Source of the DNA: Glycomyces amatae
GTDB taxonomy: Bacteria; Actinomycetota; Actinomycetes; Mycobacteriales; Micromonosporaceae
DNA length: 64,000 bases
Direction: 5' to 3'
Assembly (NCBI RefSeq): GCF_020991375.1
Contig: NZ_JAJLQZ010000006.1
Span: 248,001 to 312,000, forward strand
Program-made: the position numbers and the translations under genes
Notes under the pieces: generated by a model
What the model saw: only the letters and a program-made list of their open reading frames with translations
Told to the model about the DNA's origin: nothing
Databases searched by the model: none
Shown here: in pieces, positions 42,819-50,948 of the stretch
Layout of the letters: the number at the start of each line of letters is the position of its first letter
How positions within the stretch are numbered: position 1 is the stretch's first letter

Positions 42819-42960
42819 GCCCCGCCGCGGGGCCTCGCGAAGCGGCCCTCCAGTGCTCAAGGCCGAAAGCCGTCCCTGGCCCCCGCCCGCCCAGAGGGGA
42901 TCGCGGGGCCCGCCGCGATCGTGGCGGCCGGGTCCGACAGAAAACCGGCCTGGAAACCGA

Positions 42961-42995
42961 ACGAGGACCCCGATTCACTCGATCGGGGTCCTCGT
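42961..42995. terminator. Bidirectional terminator, 14-bp stem
   Basis: ACGAGGACCCCGAT (42961-42974) pairs with ATCGGGGTCCTCGT (42982-42995) around a 7-nt loop, between the convergent exonuclease and lipoprotein genes. Confidence 0.88.
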
Positions 42996-43014
42996 CGCGT
43001 GTCGCTGGGCCGGG

Positions 43015-43779
43015 CTAGTGGCCTTCGGCCGGCTCCTCGGGCTCGTAGTAGGAGCGCTCCTCTTCCTCGAGGTTCTGGCCGACGGGCAGCTCGGCCGGGA
43101 TCGCCGTGCCGTCGGAGAACGTGAAGACGACCGAGACGGTCTCGCCGGGGAGCAGGTCCTCGCCGAGGCCCTCGATCAGGAGGTAGTCGCTGCCTTCGAC
43201 GCCCTGGTCGAGGCGCTTGTGGTCGGAGGGGGCGATCGGGATGTCGAAGGTCGTCTGGCCTTCGAAGGCGGGGGCCTCGGAGGTCGCCTCCCCGGCGGGG
43301 GTGCTCGTCTCCTCGGCGCCTTCGGAGGACTCGGTGCCGTCCGCGGCCTCCTCGGAGGACTCGGCGTCGCCGGTGGTCGCCTCCCCGGACGGTGTGGCGG
43401 CCTCCTCGGAGGGGGTCTCCTCGGCCGCGGCGGCGCTCACGAAGGTGACGGTGCCCAGGCCCTCGTCGGCGTTGCCGTCCTCGTCGACGAGGTCGACGCC
43501 GACGAGGCTGACCGCCTCGGTGCCCTCGTTGGCGATCCACACCCGCAGGGCGGCGTCGCCGCCGGCGGCGTACCCCTCGGCCGAGTCGAACTCGACCTGG
43601 AGGTCGCGCAGCGCGAGGTCGCCCGCGTCGATGTTGACGCCCGCGATGGCGCTCTGCTTGGTGTCGGTCTGCGTCACCTGTCCGGTGCCGCAGGCGGACA
43701 GCGCGGTCGCGGCGGCTGCCGCGAGCGCGATGGCGGCCGCGCGGCGAACCGTGATCGCCGTGCTGATTCCCCTGACCAC
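43015..43779 (-). CDS. LpqE-like lipoprotein (PCuAC-type fold)
   Basis: The 254-residue protein has a lipoprotein signal with lipobox LSAC (Cys30). A beta-rich domain resembling copper-chaperone PCuAC proteins is interrupted by a low-complexity insert of about 60 residues rich in Glu, Ser, Thr and Ala (roughly 118-170). In M. tuberculosis the equivalent position next to carD is held by LpqE (Rv3584). I do not see the Met/His ligands of true copper chaperones, so metal binding is doubtful. A GTG start at 43779 has GGGAGG upstream. It is probably exported and anchored outside the membrane; it is divergent from carD. Confidence 0.82.
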   Translation of the reverse strand: MVRGISTAITVRRAAAIALAAAAATALSACGTGQVTQTDTKQSAIAGVNIDAGDLALRDLQVEFDSAEGYAAGGDAALRVWIANEGTEAVSLVGVDLVDEDGNADEGLGTVTFVSAAAAEETPSEEAATPSGEATTGDAESSEEAADGTESSEGAEETSTPAGEATSEAPAFEGQTTFDIPIAPSDHKRLDQGVEGSDYLLIEGLGEDLLPGETVSVVFTFSDGTAIPAELPVGQNLEEEERSYYEPEEPAEGH

Positions 43780-44195
43780 TGCTGGTCCTCCCCGAGTTCC
43801 GACAGGAATGCTGACGACAGCGTAGACGACGAGGACTCATCGCTTCCCTTGGCCGTGCGCGCGGTGGGCCCTGGATCTCATCCCGCGCCCCGAATGCGGC
43901 GACCGCCTTGGGGCCGAAGGGGACAGGGGAACGCCGGGGCGGTCCGGGCCGGTAGGCGGGCCGCGGGGTCGCGTCCGGACCGCGCGCGTCCGCGGCCTCC
44001 CGGGACGCGGGGAGGCGCCCGACACAGCGGAGCGATCCAGGCCTCATTCGACTCCTCCGGGCGCCGCCCGGAAGCCCAAGGTGCCGTAGAGTAATCAGTC
44101 ACATACCAATTGACCAGGGAATTCGTGGCGATCCGCTGTCGGGGAAAACCCCGATGACGTGTTAGGCTAGACACAGCGAAAGGGGTTTCGATCCT
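43780..44195. promoter_or_regulatory. Divergent lipoprotein/carD promoter region
   Basis: The 416-bp region has no gene. Near carD there is an extended -10 element (TGTTAGGCT, 44160-44168), preceded by a small hairpin TCGGGG-AAAA-CCCCGA (44139-44154). A TTGACC hexamer at 44110-44115 is too far from that -10 to pair with it and may belong to a second start. The middle is GC-rich with no clear feature. Confidence 0.5.
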
Positions 44196-44693
44196 ATGGG
44201 TTTTAGTGTCGGCGAGACCGTTGTCTACCCCCACCACGGGGCCGCACTCGTTGAAGCTGTAGAGACTCGCGTCATCGGTGGTATCGAACAGGAATACCTC
44301 GTGCTGCGCGTCGAGCAGGGTGACCTCACGGTCAAGGTTCCAGCCAAGAACGTCGAGCTCGTCGGCGTCCGGGAAGTCGTCGGCGCCGAAGGCCTCGAAG
44401 AGGTCTTCGAGGTGCTCCGCGCCCCCCACACGGAGGAGCCCACCAACTGGTCGCGGCGGTACAAGGCCAACGTCGAGAAGCTCGCGTCGGGCTCGCCGCT
44501 GAAGATCGCCGAGGTCGTGCGCGACCTGTGGCGGCGCGACCGCGAACGGGGCCTCTCGGCCGGCGAGAAGCGCATGCTCTCCAAGGCCCGCGAGATCCTC
44601 ACCGGCGAGATCGCCCTCGCCGAAGACTGCGTGAAGACCGAGGCCGACAACATCCTCGACAAGGTCCTGCTGTCGGAGGCCCCGGTCAAGTAA
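44196..44693 (+). CDS. carD: CarD family RNA polymerase-binding transcription factor
   Basis: CarD binds the RNA polymerase beta subunit and stabilises open complexes, mainly at rRNA promoters. The 165-residue protein is almost identical in motif content to mycobacterial Car[21 protein letters not shown] and [16 protein letters not shown] in the RNA polymerase-interacting domain, then [20 protein letters not shown] and [20 protein letters not shown] in the helical DNA-binding domain with its conserved Trp. An AAAGGGG ribosome site precedes the ATG. IspF follows directly, as in other actinobacteria, but ispD, which normally lies between them, is absent here. Confidence 0.97.
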   Translation: MGFSVGETVVYPHHGAALVEAVETRVIGGIEQEYLVLRVEQGDLTVKVPAKNVELVGVREVVGAEGLEEVFEVLRAPHTEEPTNWSRRYKANVEKLASGSPLKIAEVVRDLWRRDRERGLSAGEKRMLSKAREILTGEIALAEDCVKTEADNILDKVLLSEAPVK

Positions 44694-44770
44694 CCGGCCC
44701 ACCGCCAGCGAACCGCGACGTGCATCTCGACCACGATGGCGCCCGCCCCTCAGCGGGCGCGACGTTCCCG

Positions 44771-45241
44771 GTGCCCTTCGTCGTCGGCCACGGCAGCGAC
44801 GTGCACCGCTTCGACGACGACCGGCCGTGCCGCCTCGCCTGCCTCGACTGGCCGGGCGTCGCGGGACTGGCCGGGCACTCCGACGGGGACGCGGCCGCCC
44901 ACGCGGCCTGCGACGCCCTGCTCGCCGCCGCCGGCCTCGGCGACCTGGGCTCCAACTTCGGCACCAGCCGCCCCGAATGGGCCGGCGCCTCCGGGGCCGC
45001 GCTCCTGGGCGAGACCGCGCGCCGCGTCCGCGAGGCGGGATGGGCGGTGGGGAACGTGTCCGTGCAGGTCATCGGGAACCGCCCCAAGATCGGCCCGCGG
45101 CGGGCCGAGGCCGAGGCCGCCATGGCCGCGTGCGTCGGCGCACCCGTGCGGCTGTCGGCGACCACCACCGACGGCCTGGGCTTCACCGGACGCGGCGAGG
45201 GTCTGGCCGCGACCGCGGTAGCGTTGCTGTACCAGCCCTGA
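44771..45241 (+). CDS. ispF: 2-C-methyl-D-erythritol 2,4-cyclodiphosphate synthase
   Basis: IspF forms MEcPP in the MEP isoprenoid pathway, using a zinc ion at the trimer interface. The 156-residue protein from the GTG at 44771 has the zinc/diphosphate residues GHGSDVHRF and [31 protein letters not shown], and the C-terminal [18 protein letters not shown] longer frame beginning with a GTG at 44720 would add 17 residues with no family counterpart; neither start has a strong ribosome site. It lies 77 bp after carD and 21 bp before a TPR protein gene. IspD is not encoded beside it. Confidence 0.93.
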   Translation: MPFVVGHGSDVHRFDDDRPCRLACLDWPGVAGLAGHSDGDAAAHAACDALLAAAGLGDLGSNFGTSRPEWAGASGAALLGETARRVREAGWAVGNVSVQVIGNRPKIGPRRAEAEAAMAACVGAPVRLSATTTDGLGFTGRGEGLAATAVALLYQP

Positions 45242-45262
45242 TTCCCATCCGGGAGTAGATCC

Positions 45263-46114
45263 ATGGACGCAGACCCCGCTCGTCGCACCGTCGCCGAGCA
45301 CCTCCAGCGCGCCGAGCTCATGTTCCAGCTCGGCCAGGTGCCCGACGCGCGTGAAGAAGTCGACGCCGCCCTGCGCGTCGACCCCCTCGACCCCGACGCC
45401 AACGCCATGGCCGCCGCCTGCGCGGTGGCCGAGCAGGACCCCGACGAGGCCCTCGTCTACGCGGGGGCCGCGCTCGCGCACCAGCCCGAGCACCAGCGGG
45501 CGCTCATCATGCGCGGCTACGCGCTCGCCGACGCCGGGCGGCGGGAGGAGGCCCTCCAGGCCGCCGCCAGCATGCTCGAACTCGACCGCGGCTCCTGGCT
45601 CCACCACGTCCACTACGCGCTCATCACCCGCCGCGCCGGGGCGGGCCAGCCCGCGCTCGACGCCGCGTGGAACGCCGTGAACCTCGCCCCCGATCAGCCG
45701 CGCACCCACATGACGCTCGCCGCGATCGCCGAGAGCCTCGGCATGTCCGACCTGGCGAAACGCTCCCGCCAGGCCGCCGCCGACCTCTCCCCCGGCGGCG
45801 AGGCCGCCGACGGCGCGCCCGAGGGCGTCGGCGCGGACCTGCCGCCGCTGCCGCCCGAGGCGCAGCGCGCGCGCCGGCGCTGGGTCGACGCCGAGCGGGA
45901 CGACCCGCACTGGCGCGAGAAGATCTACGGGCCCGGGCTCTTCTCCGGTGCGCTCGGCCGCTCGGTCCTGCTCGGCATCGCGGTCCTCTTCGCGATCCCC
46001 GCACTGCTCGGCTCCGAGATCGCCACCGGCACCAGGGTCTTCTTCGCCCTCATCGCCGCCGCCGCATGGGTGGCCTGGTTCACAGTTCTGCGCCGTCACC
46101 GTCGCCCTGAGTGA
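45263..46114 (+). CDS. TPR-containing membrane protein
   Basis: The 283-residue protein has about four tetratricopeptide-like helix pairs over residues 10-165 (for example AEHLQRAELMFQLGQVPDAR and PEHQRALIMRGYALADAGRR). A charged linker and two hydrophobic segments near the C-terminus (about 230-250 and 255-275) follow, so the TPR part faces the cytoplasm if the end is anchored. TPRs mediate protein contacts; the partner is unknown. GGGAG precedes the ATG, and the gene follows ispF by 21 bp, suggesting cotranscription with the carD-ispF group. Confidence 0.8.
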   Translation: MDADPARRTVAEHLQRAELMFQLGQVPDAREEVDAALRVDPLDPDANAMAAACAVAEQDPDEALVYAGAALAHQPEHQRALIMRGYALADAGRREEALQAAASMLELDRGSWLHHVHYALITRRAGAGQPALDAAWNAVNLAPDQPRTHMTLAAIAESLGMSDLAKRSRQAAADLSPGGEAADGAPEGVGADLPPLPPEAQRARRRWVDAERDDPHWREKIYGPGLFSGALGRSVLLGIAVLFAIPALLGSEIATGTRVFFALIAAAAWVAWFTVLRRHRRPE

Positions 46115-46170
46115 CCTTTGGCGCGCGGCGCTCGTTAGTCCTTCACCACGACCGTCTGGAGGACGAACCA

Positions 46171-47265
46171 GTGACAACCTGCTGGGTTCCCGGGGCCGAC
46201 GAGAGCCCTTACAACATCCACAATCTCCCGTTCGGGGTCTTCTCGACCGCCGAGGAGAACCTGCCGCGCATCGGCGTGCGCATCGGCGACCGGATCCTCG
46301 ACATGCACAAGGCGGTCCTGTCGGGCGACTGCCAGACCTGCGCCGCCTGCACCGCCCTGCGCGACCCGGCGCTCAACCGGCTGCTGTCGCTCGGCAAGGA
46401 GGCCTGGAAGCAGGTCCGCGCCCAGGTCCAGGAGTGCCTGACCGAGCCGAGCCTCCAGGACGCCGCGTCCAACTGGCTCACGCCGCTCGGCGACGCGATC
46501 ATGCACGCCCCGCTCCTGGTCACCGACTACGTCGACTTCACCATGCGCGCCCCCGGCGCCGAGCGGTTCTACCCGCGCGCCTCCAACGGCCGGGCCTCGA
46601 CCCTCATCCCCTCCGGGATGGACGTCGTGCGCCCCGCCGGGCACCGCCGCGGCGAGGACGGGCAGCCGGTGTTCGGCCCCACCCGCGCCCTCGACATCGA
46701 GGCCGAGGTCGGGTTCCTCATCGGCGGCGAGTCCGCGCTCGGGCAGCCGGTCTCCCCCGACGCCTTCGAGGACTACGTGTTCGGCGCGGTCCTGCTCAAC
46801 GACTGGACCGCCCGCGACTTCGCCGAGGTCGAGACCGACGGGCTCGGCCCGTTCGCGTCGAAGTCCTTCGCGACCTCCATGAGCGCGTGGGTCACGCCGA
46901 TCGAGGCGCTGAACGCGGCCCGCACCGCCGCGCCCGCGCCGGGCCCCGACATGGCCTCGTACCTGAAGGAGTCCGACCGGTACGGCTACGACCTGCGGCT
47001 CAGCATCGAGGTCAACGGGGTGTCCGTGGCCGGCGCCGACTTCTCGGAGGCCTACTGGACCCCCGCGCAGCAGCTCGCGCAGCTCACCGCCGGCGGGGCG
47101 CTCCTGCGCCCGGGCCTGCTGTACGGCTCCGGGGAGGCCGTCACCGGCCAGTGGCGGCTCGAGAACGGCGACGCCGTGAAGGTCACCGCGACCGCCCCGG
47201 GCCCGCGCGGCACCACCATCGCCCTCGGCGAGGTCGAGACCCGCGTCCTCCCGTCGATCACCTGA
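46171..47265 (+). CDS. Fumarylacetoacetate hydrolase family protein, atypical active site
   Basis: The 364-residue protein starts at a GTG (46171) with GGAGG upstream. It follows the fumarylacetoacetase layout: NIHNLPFGVFS, IGVRIGDRILDMHKAVLSG, metal ligands Asp122 (TDYVDF) and Glu177/Glu179 (LDIEAEVGF), NDWTARDF (Asp211, Trp212) and Lys231 (SKSF). From memory of mammalian FAH, the catalytic His (133) segment should follow TDF and a Tyr should precede HGRAS. Here about 17 residues are absent and Ser138 replaces that Tyr (SNGRAS). Classical fumarylacetoacetate cleavage in tyrosine breakdown is therefore doubtful. There are no other tyrosine-catabolism genes nearby. Confidence 0.85.
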   Translation: MTTCWVPGADESPYNIHNLPFGVFSTAEENLPRIGVRIGDRILDMHKAVLSGDCQTCAACTALRDPALNRLLSLGKEAWKQVRAQVQECLTEPSLQDAASNWLTPLGDAIMHAPLLVTDYVDFTMRAPGAERFYPRASNGRASTLIPSGMDVVRPAGHRRGEDGQPVFGPTRALDIEAEVGFLIGGESALGQPVSPDAFEDYVFGAVLLNDWTARDFAEVETDGLGPFASKSFATSMSAWVTPIEALNAARTAAPAPGPDMASYLKESDRYGYDLRLSIEVNGVSVAGADFSEAYWTPAQQLAQLTAGGALLRPGLLYGSGEAVTGQWRLENGDAVKVTATAPGPRGTTIALGEVETRVLPSIT

Positions 47266-47322
47266 TCGGCCGGAGACAGAACGGCTGGTCCCGCGCGACG
47301 CGGGACCAGCCGGAGCGGGACG

Positions 47323-47805
47323 TCAGACCAGGACGGTCTTCGCGTTCGGGGCGAGCTGCGCGATCAGCTCCACCTCGACCGGGGCGCCCAGCGGGAGCTC
47401 GGCGACGCCCACCGCGCTGCGGGCGTGCGTCCCGGCCCCGCCGAAGACCTCCCCGAGCAGCTCGGAGGCGCCGTTGACCACCTTCGGCTGGCCGGTGAAC
47501 CCGGGCGCCGAGGCCACGAAGCCGACGACCTTCACGATCTTGACCACCTGGTCGAGCGGGGCGATCGAGGCGACGGCCGCCAGCGCGTTCAACGCGCAGA
47601 TCCGGGCGAGCTCGTAGCCCTGCTCCGGGTCGATCTCGGCGCCGACCTTCCCGGTCGCGGCCAGCGCGCCGTCGACCATCGGCAGCTGGCCCGAGGTGTA
47701 CACGTGGTCGCCCGAGCGGACGGCGGGCTGGTAGGCGGCCACCGGCGGGACCACCGCCGGGAGGCGCAGGCCCAGGCGCGCCAGCGCCTTGTCCACATCG
47801 ACCAC
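47323..47805 (-). CDS. RidA/YjgF family protein
   Basis: The 160-residue protein belongs to the RidA superfamily, many of which deaminate reactive enamine/imine intermediates. Visible motifs are VYTSGQLPMVDG, the long helix YELARICALNALAAV, VVGFVASAPGFTGQPKVVNG and THARSAVGVAELPLGAPVEV. The last contains the RSAVGV Arg found in catalytic members. It starts at a GTG (47805) only 2 nt after the stop of the DUF4177 gene, with AAGGAG overlapping that stop. The M. tuberculosis block Rv3678c to Rv3682 has the same order, so this is its RidA member. Confidence 0.92.
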   Translation of the reverse strand: MVDVDKALARLGLRLPAVVPPVAAYQPAVRSGDHVYTSGQLPMVDGALAATGKVGAEIDPEQGYELARICALNALAAVASIAPLDQVVKIVKVVGFVASAPGFTGQPKVVNGASELLGEVFGGAGTHARSAVGVAELPLGAPVEVELIAQLAPNAKTVLV

Positions 47806-47807
47806 CG

Positions 47808-47966
47808 CTACTGCTCCTTCTTGCGCTTGAAGTAGGCCACGAGCTGCTCCGAGCTCTGACCGGGCAGGACGGTCACCAGTTCCCAGCCGTCCTCACCGAA
47901 CGTATCGAGGATCATCTTGGTGTTGTGGATCAGCAGCGGCGCCGTGAAGTACTCCCATTTCTCCAT
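47808..47966 (-). CDS. DUF4177 domain protein, 52 residues
   Basis: This small protein (MEKWEYFTAPLLIHNTK then FGEDGWELVTVLPG and AYFKRKKEQ) matches the DUF4177 pattern with its WEY start and GWELV core. An equivalent short gene lies between RidA and the ArsA genes in M. tuberculosis. The ATG at 47966 is supported because the frame upstream reads into the divergent gene region. It is coupled to RidA (2 nt between stop and start). Function unknown; likely cytosolic. Confidence 0.9.
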   Translation of the reverse strand: MEKWEYFTAPLLIHNTKMILDTFGEDGWELVTVLPGQSSEQLVAYFKRKKEQ

Positions 47967-48093
47967 GGGCCCACAGTACGGCGTCTTGATTCGCCCACGG
48001 CGCACCGCTACGCTCAGAGTGCGTCGCCTCCCCACAGTGTTGTCGAACCACGGTGCCGAGCCGCAGGCCGCACCGGCGAACCAGGGAGTACCA

Positions 48094-48651
48094 GTGTCGT
48101 CACCAGACACCGCCGCCGCGCCGCCCGAGACCCCGGACGGCGCACCGCCCGAAGCGCGGCGGGAGGCGACCGGCCCGGCGGCGCCGCCGCACGGCCGCCG
48201 CCTCCGCCGCACCCCGCGACCGGGCCGGGGATGGGCCCTCCTCACCGCCGCCGCCGCGGTCCTGTTCTGCGTCGCGCTCGTACTGGGCGCGATGCGCCTG
48301 CACACCGACGTCGGCGAGATCACGGACACGCCCGAGCACACCGTGGACGCGTTCCTGGAGGCCCTGCTGGGGCAGCGGGACGCGTCGGCGGCCGCCGCGT
48401 GGCTGTGCGCCGACAAGGCCGACCGGGACCTGGGCGCGGCGGTCGCGAGCATGTCGTTCACCAGCGGGCCCGGTTCGCTCGCGTGGGGCGAGGTCACCGA
48501 GACCGGCCGCTCGGTGGGCGCGGCCACCGTCACCGCCGAGATCCGGATGGACGGCGGCGACGCGGCCTCGGCGCCGACCACGTGGGTGTTCTCGCTCGTG
48601 GCCGAGAAGGGCGACCCGCAGTGGCTCATATGCGGCATCGCCGCCGAATGA
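48094..48651 (+). CDS. Signal-anchored extracytoplasmic protein
   Basis: The 185-residue protein begins at a GTG (48094) with AGGGAG upstream. A Pro/Arg-rich cytoplasmic head of about 50 residues precedes one membrane helix (ALLTAAAAVLFCVALVLGAM), followed by an extracytoplasmic domain of about 110 residues. That domain starts EHTVDAFLEALLGQRDASAA and contains two Cys residues (LCADKAD and ICGIAAE) that could pair. It resembles the NTF2-like or DUF4878-type domains of actinobacterial envelope proteins, but I cannot assign it with confidence. It lies 14 bp before the first ArsA-like gene. Confidence 0.75.
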   Translation: MSSPDTAAAPPETPDGAPPEARREATGPAAPPHGRRLRRTPRPGRGWALLTAAAAVLFCVALVLGAMRLHTDVGEITDTPEHTVDAFLEALLGQRDASAAAAWLCADKADRDLGAAVASMSFTSGPGSLAWGEVTETGRSVGAATVTAEIRMDGGDAASAPTTWVFSLVAEKGDPQWLICGIAAE

Positions 48652-48665
48652 CTACACTCCGATGA

Positions 48666-49655
48666 ATGAGCGCCACCGCCCGCAACGCGTCGCGACTGCA
48701 CATCGTCACCGGGAAGGGCGGCACGGGGAAGACCTCGGTCGCCGCCGCGCTGGCGCTGGCGCTGGCCGGCCCGGGCAGGCGGGTCCTCTTGGTCGAGGTC
48801 GAAGGGCGCCAAGGGATCGCGCCGCTGTTCGACGCGGCCTCGCTGGGTTACGAGGAGCGGCACCTGGCCGCCGGGCTCGACGGCGGAGAGGTCTTCGGGC
48901 AGTCGGTGGGCGCCGACGAGGCGCTCCTGGACTACCTGGCGATGTTCTACCGCCTGGGTTCGGCCGGGAAGGTCCTCCAGAAGACCGGCGCGATCGACTT
49001 CGCGACGACCATCGCGCCCGGCCTGCGGGACATCCTGCTGACCGGGAAGCTCAAGGAGGCGGTGTCGCGCACCGAGTCGGGGCGGATGGCCTACGACGCG
49101 GTGGTGCTGGACGCGCCACCGACCGGGCGGGTGGTGAAGTTCCTGAACGTGACCGTGGAGAGCGGGCGCCTGGCGAAGACCGGCCCGATCGGGAACCACT
49201 CGCGTTCGGTGGCGCGGATGCTGCACTCGTCGCTGACGGCCGTGCACCTCGTGACGACGCCGGCGGCGATGCCGGTGCAGGAGACCGCGGACGCGTACAG
49301 AGAGCTCATGGCGGCCGACCTGCCCGTGGGGCACGTGGTGCTGAACAAGGTCGCGGGGGCGAAGGCCGTGGAGGTCGCGGCCGAGGAGGTCGGGGCCGGG
49401 CTCGAGCGGGCCGGGCTGCACGCGGACGGGGCGCTCGTGGCAGGGCTGATGGAGGAGTACGCGTCGGCGCGGGCCGAGATCGAGTCGGTGGGCGCCTACC
49501 GGGAGCGGCTGGAGCGGCTGGGCCGCCCGGTCGCGGAGCTGCCGCTGCTGCCCGAGGGGGTGGACCTGTCGGGGCTGTACCAGCTCGCGCGGGTGCTGCG
49601 GCCCGGGGTCGCCGGTGGACGGCGCACGGGGAAGGGGGCCCCGGATGCGGCCTGA
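48666..49655 (+). CDS. ArsA-family ATPase, first of a pair
   Basis: The 329-residue P-loop ATPase has a deviant Walker A VTGKGGTGKTSVAAALALAL with the signature Lys, a switch region VVLDAPPTGRVVKFLNVTVE and the LVTTPAAMPVQETADAYREL segment. In M. tuberculosis the pair Rv3679/Rv3680 holds the same place and forms a two-subunit anion-transporting-type ATPase. The second gene overlaps the end of this one by 11 nt, so the two are probably coupled and form a heterodimer. There is no arsenic resistance gene nearby, so arsenite transport is unlikely. The protein is cytosolic. Confidence 0.92.
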   Translation: MSATARNASRLHIVTGKGGTGKTSVAAALALALAGPGRRVLLVEVEGRQGIAPLFDAASLGYEERHLAAGLDGGEVFGQSVGADEALLDYLAMFYRLGSAGKVLQKTGAIDFATTIAPGLRDILLTGKLKEAVSRTESGRMAYDAVVLDAPPTGRVVKFLNVTVESGRLAKTGPIGNHSRSVARMLHSSLTAVHLVTTPAAMPVQETADAYRELMAADLPVGHVVLNKVAGAKAVEVAAEEVGAGLERAGLHADGALVAGLMEEYASARAEIESVGAYRERLERLGRPVAELPLLPEGVDLSGLYQLARVLRPGVAGGRRTGKGAPDAA

Positions 49656-50778
49656 ACTGGATCTGGACGCGCTCCTGGGCGACGGCGGCAAGCATGTGAT
49701 CGCCTGCTGCGGTTCGGGCGGGGTCGGGAAGACCACGACGGCGGCGGCGCTGGCGCTGCGGGCGGCGGAGGCGCACGGGCGGCGCGCGGTGGTGCTGACG
49801 ATCGACCCGGCCCGGCGCCTGGCGCAGTCGCTGGGCATGGAGGCGCTGGACAACACGCCGCGCCCGGTCGCGGGGGTGCGGGGCGGCTCGCTCGACGCGA
49901 TGATGCTCGACATGAAGCGCACGTTCGACGAGGTCGTGGCCTCGCACACGACTCCGGAGCGGGCGGCGGAGATCTTCGCGAACCCGTTCTACCAGGCGGT
50001 GTCCTCGACGTTCTCGGGCACGCAGGAGTACATGGCGATGGAGAAGCTCGGGCAGTTGCGGGCGACCGGCCGGTGGGACCTGATCGTGCTGGACACCCCG
50101 CCGTCGCGGTCGGCCCTGGACTTCCTGGACGCCCCGGCGCGGTTGGCGCGGCTGCTGGACGGGCGGGTGATCCGGCTGCTGTCGGCCGCGACCCCGGGGT
50201 CGCGGCGCTCGATGCTCTCGCTCATGGGCGCGAGCGCGGCGGTGTTCACCCGGGTGTTCAACAAGGTCCTCGGCGGGCACCTGCTCACGGATGTGGCGGA
50301 GTTCACGGCGAGCCTGGAGGACACGTTCGGGGGCTTCCGCAAACGGGCGGAGGCGACGTTCCGGGCCCTGCAGGGTGACCAGACGTCGTTCCTGGTGATC
50401 GCGGCCCCCGAGCCGGCGGCGGTGGGCGAGGCGGTGTACTTCACGCGGCGGCTCACCGAGGAGCGGATGCCGCTGGACGGGATGATCCTCAACCGGCTCA
50501 CGCCGGTCGCGGCCGACCTGTCCGCCGAGCGGGCGCTGGGGGCGGCGGCGGCCCTGGAGGAGGCGGACGCCGACGACCCGGTGGCGGCGGTGCTGCGGAC
50601 GCACGCGGATCTCGCGCGCCGCCGGGCCGCGGAGGAGCGGGTGGCGGCGCGGTACGCGGCGGCCTGCCCGGCGGTGCCGCAGCGGTGGCTCCCGGCGCTG
50701 GGCGTGGAGGTCGTGGACCTCGATGACCTGCGCGCGTTCGGCGCCGCGGCCGCCGGCGGGTCGAGCCCCGTCGTCTGA
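49645..50778 (+). CDS. ArsA-family ATPase, second of a pair
   Basis: The 377-residue partner starts at an ATG at 49645 with GAAGGGGG upstream, overlapping the previous gene by 11 nt. Its deviant Walker A is CCGSGGVGKTTTAAALALRA. It also has VVLTIDPARRLAQSLGMEAL (the DPA motif of ArsA/Get3), IVLDTPPSRSALDFLDAPAR and VVIAAPEP-type elements. The insert around residues 90-130 (DMKRTFDEVVASHT, NPFYQAVSSTFSGTQEYMAM) is characteristic of the actinobacterial pair. It is the Rv3680 counterpart; the two proteins probably work as a heterodimer. A dispersed repeat separates it from whiB4. Confidence 0.92.
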   Translation: MRPELDLDALLGDGGKHVIACCGSGGVGKTTTAAALALRAAEAHGRRAVVLTIDPARRLAQSLGMEALDNTPRPVAGVRGGSLDAMMLDMKRTFDEVVASHTTPERAAEIFANPFYQAVSSTFSGTQEYMAMEKLGQLRATGRWDLIVLDTPPSRSALDFLDAPARLARLLDGRVIRLLSAATPGSRRSMLSLMGASAAVFTRVFNKVLGGHLLTDVAEFTASLEDTFGGFRKRAEATFRALQGDQTSFLVIAAPEPAAVGEAVYFTRRLTEERMPLDGMILNRLTPVAADLSAERALGAAAALEEADADDPVAAVLRTHADLARRRAAEERVAARYAAACPAVPQRWLPALGVEVVDLDDLRAFGAAAAGGSSPVV

Positions 50779-50948
50779 GCCGGGGTCGGTTCGGTTCAGC
50801 AGGCGGCGGCTGGTCCGGCCCAGTTTGACCGGCTCGGCCGACCGAGTGGGCCCGAGCAGGCGCTGGGCTGGCCGGGTCGGTGCTGCTCGGCGGTTTCGGT
50901 GGGGTCGTTCGATCGGCGTTCGCCGGTGCGGGCGGCCGGGTTCGCTCG

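Noticed and set aside
44110..44168. SigR/SigH-type promoter for carD
   Set aside because: GGGAAT and GGAAA motifs are present but the matching GTT is not at the required spacing.
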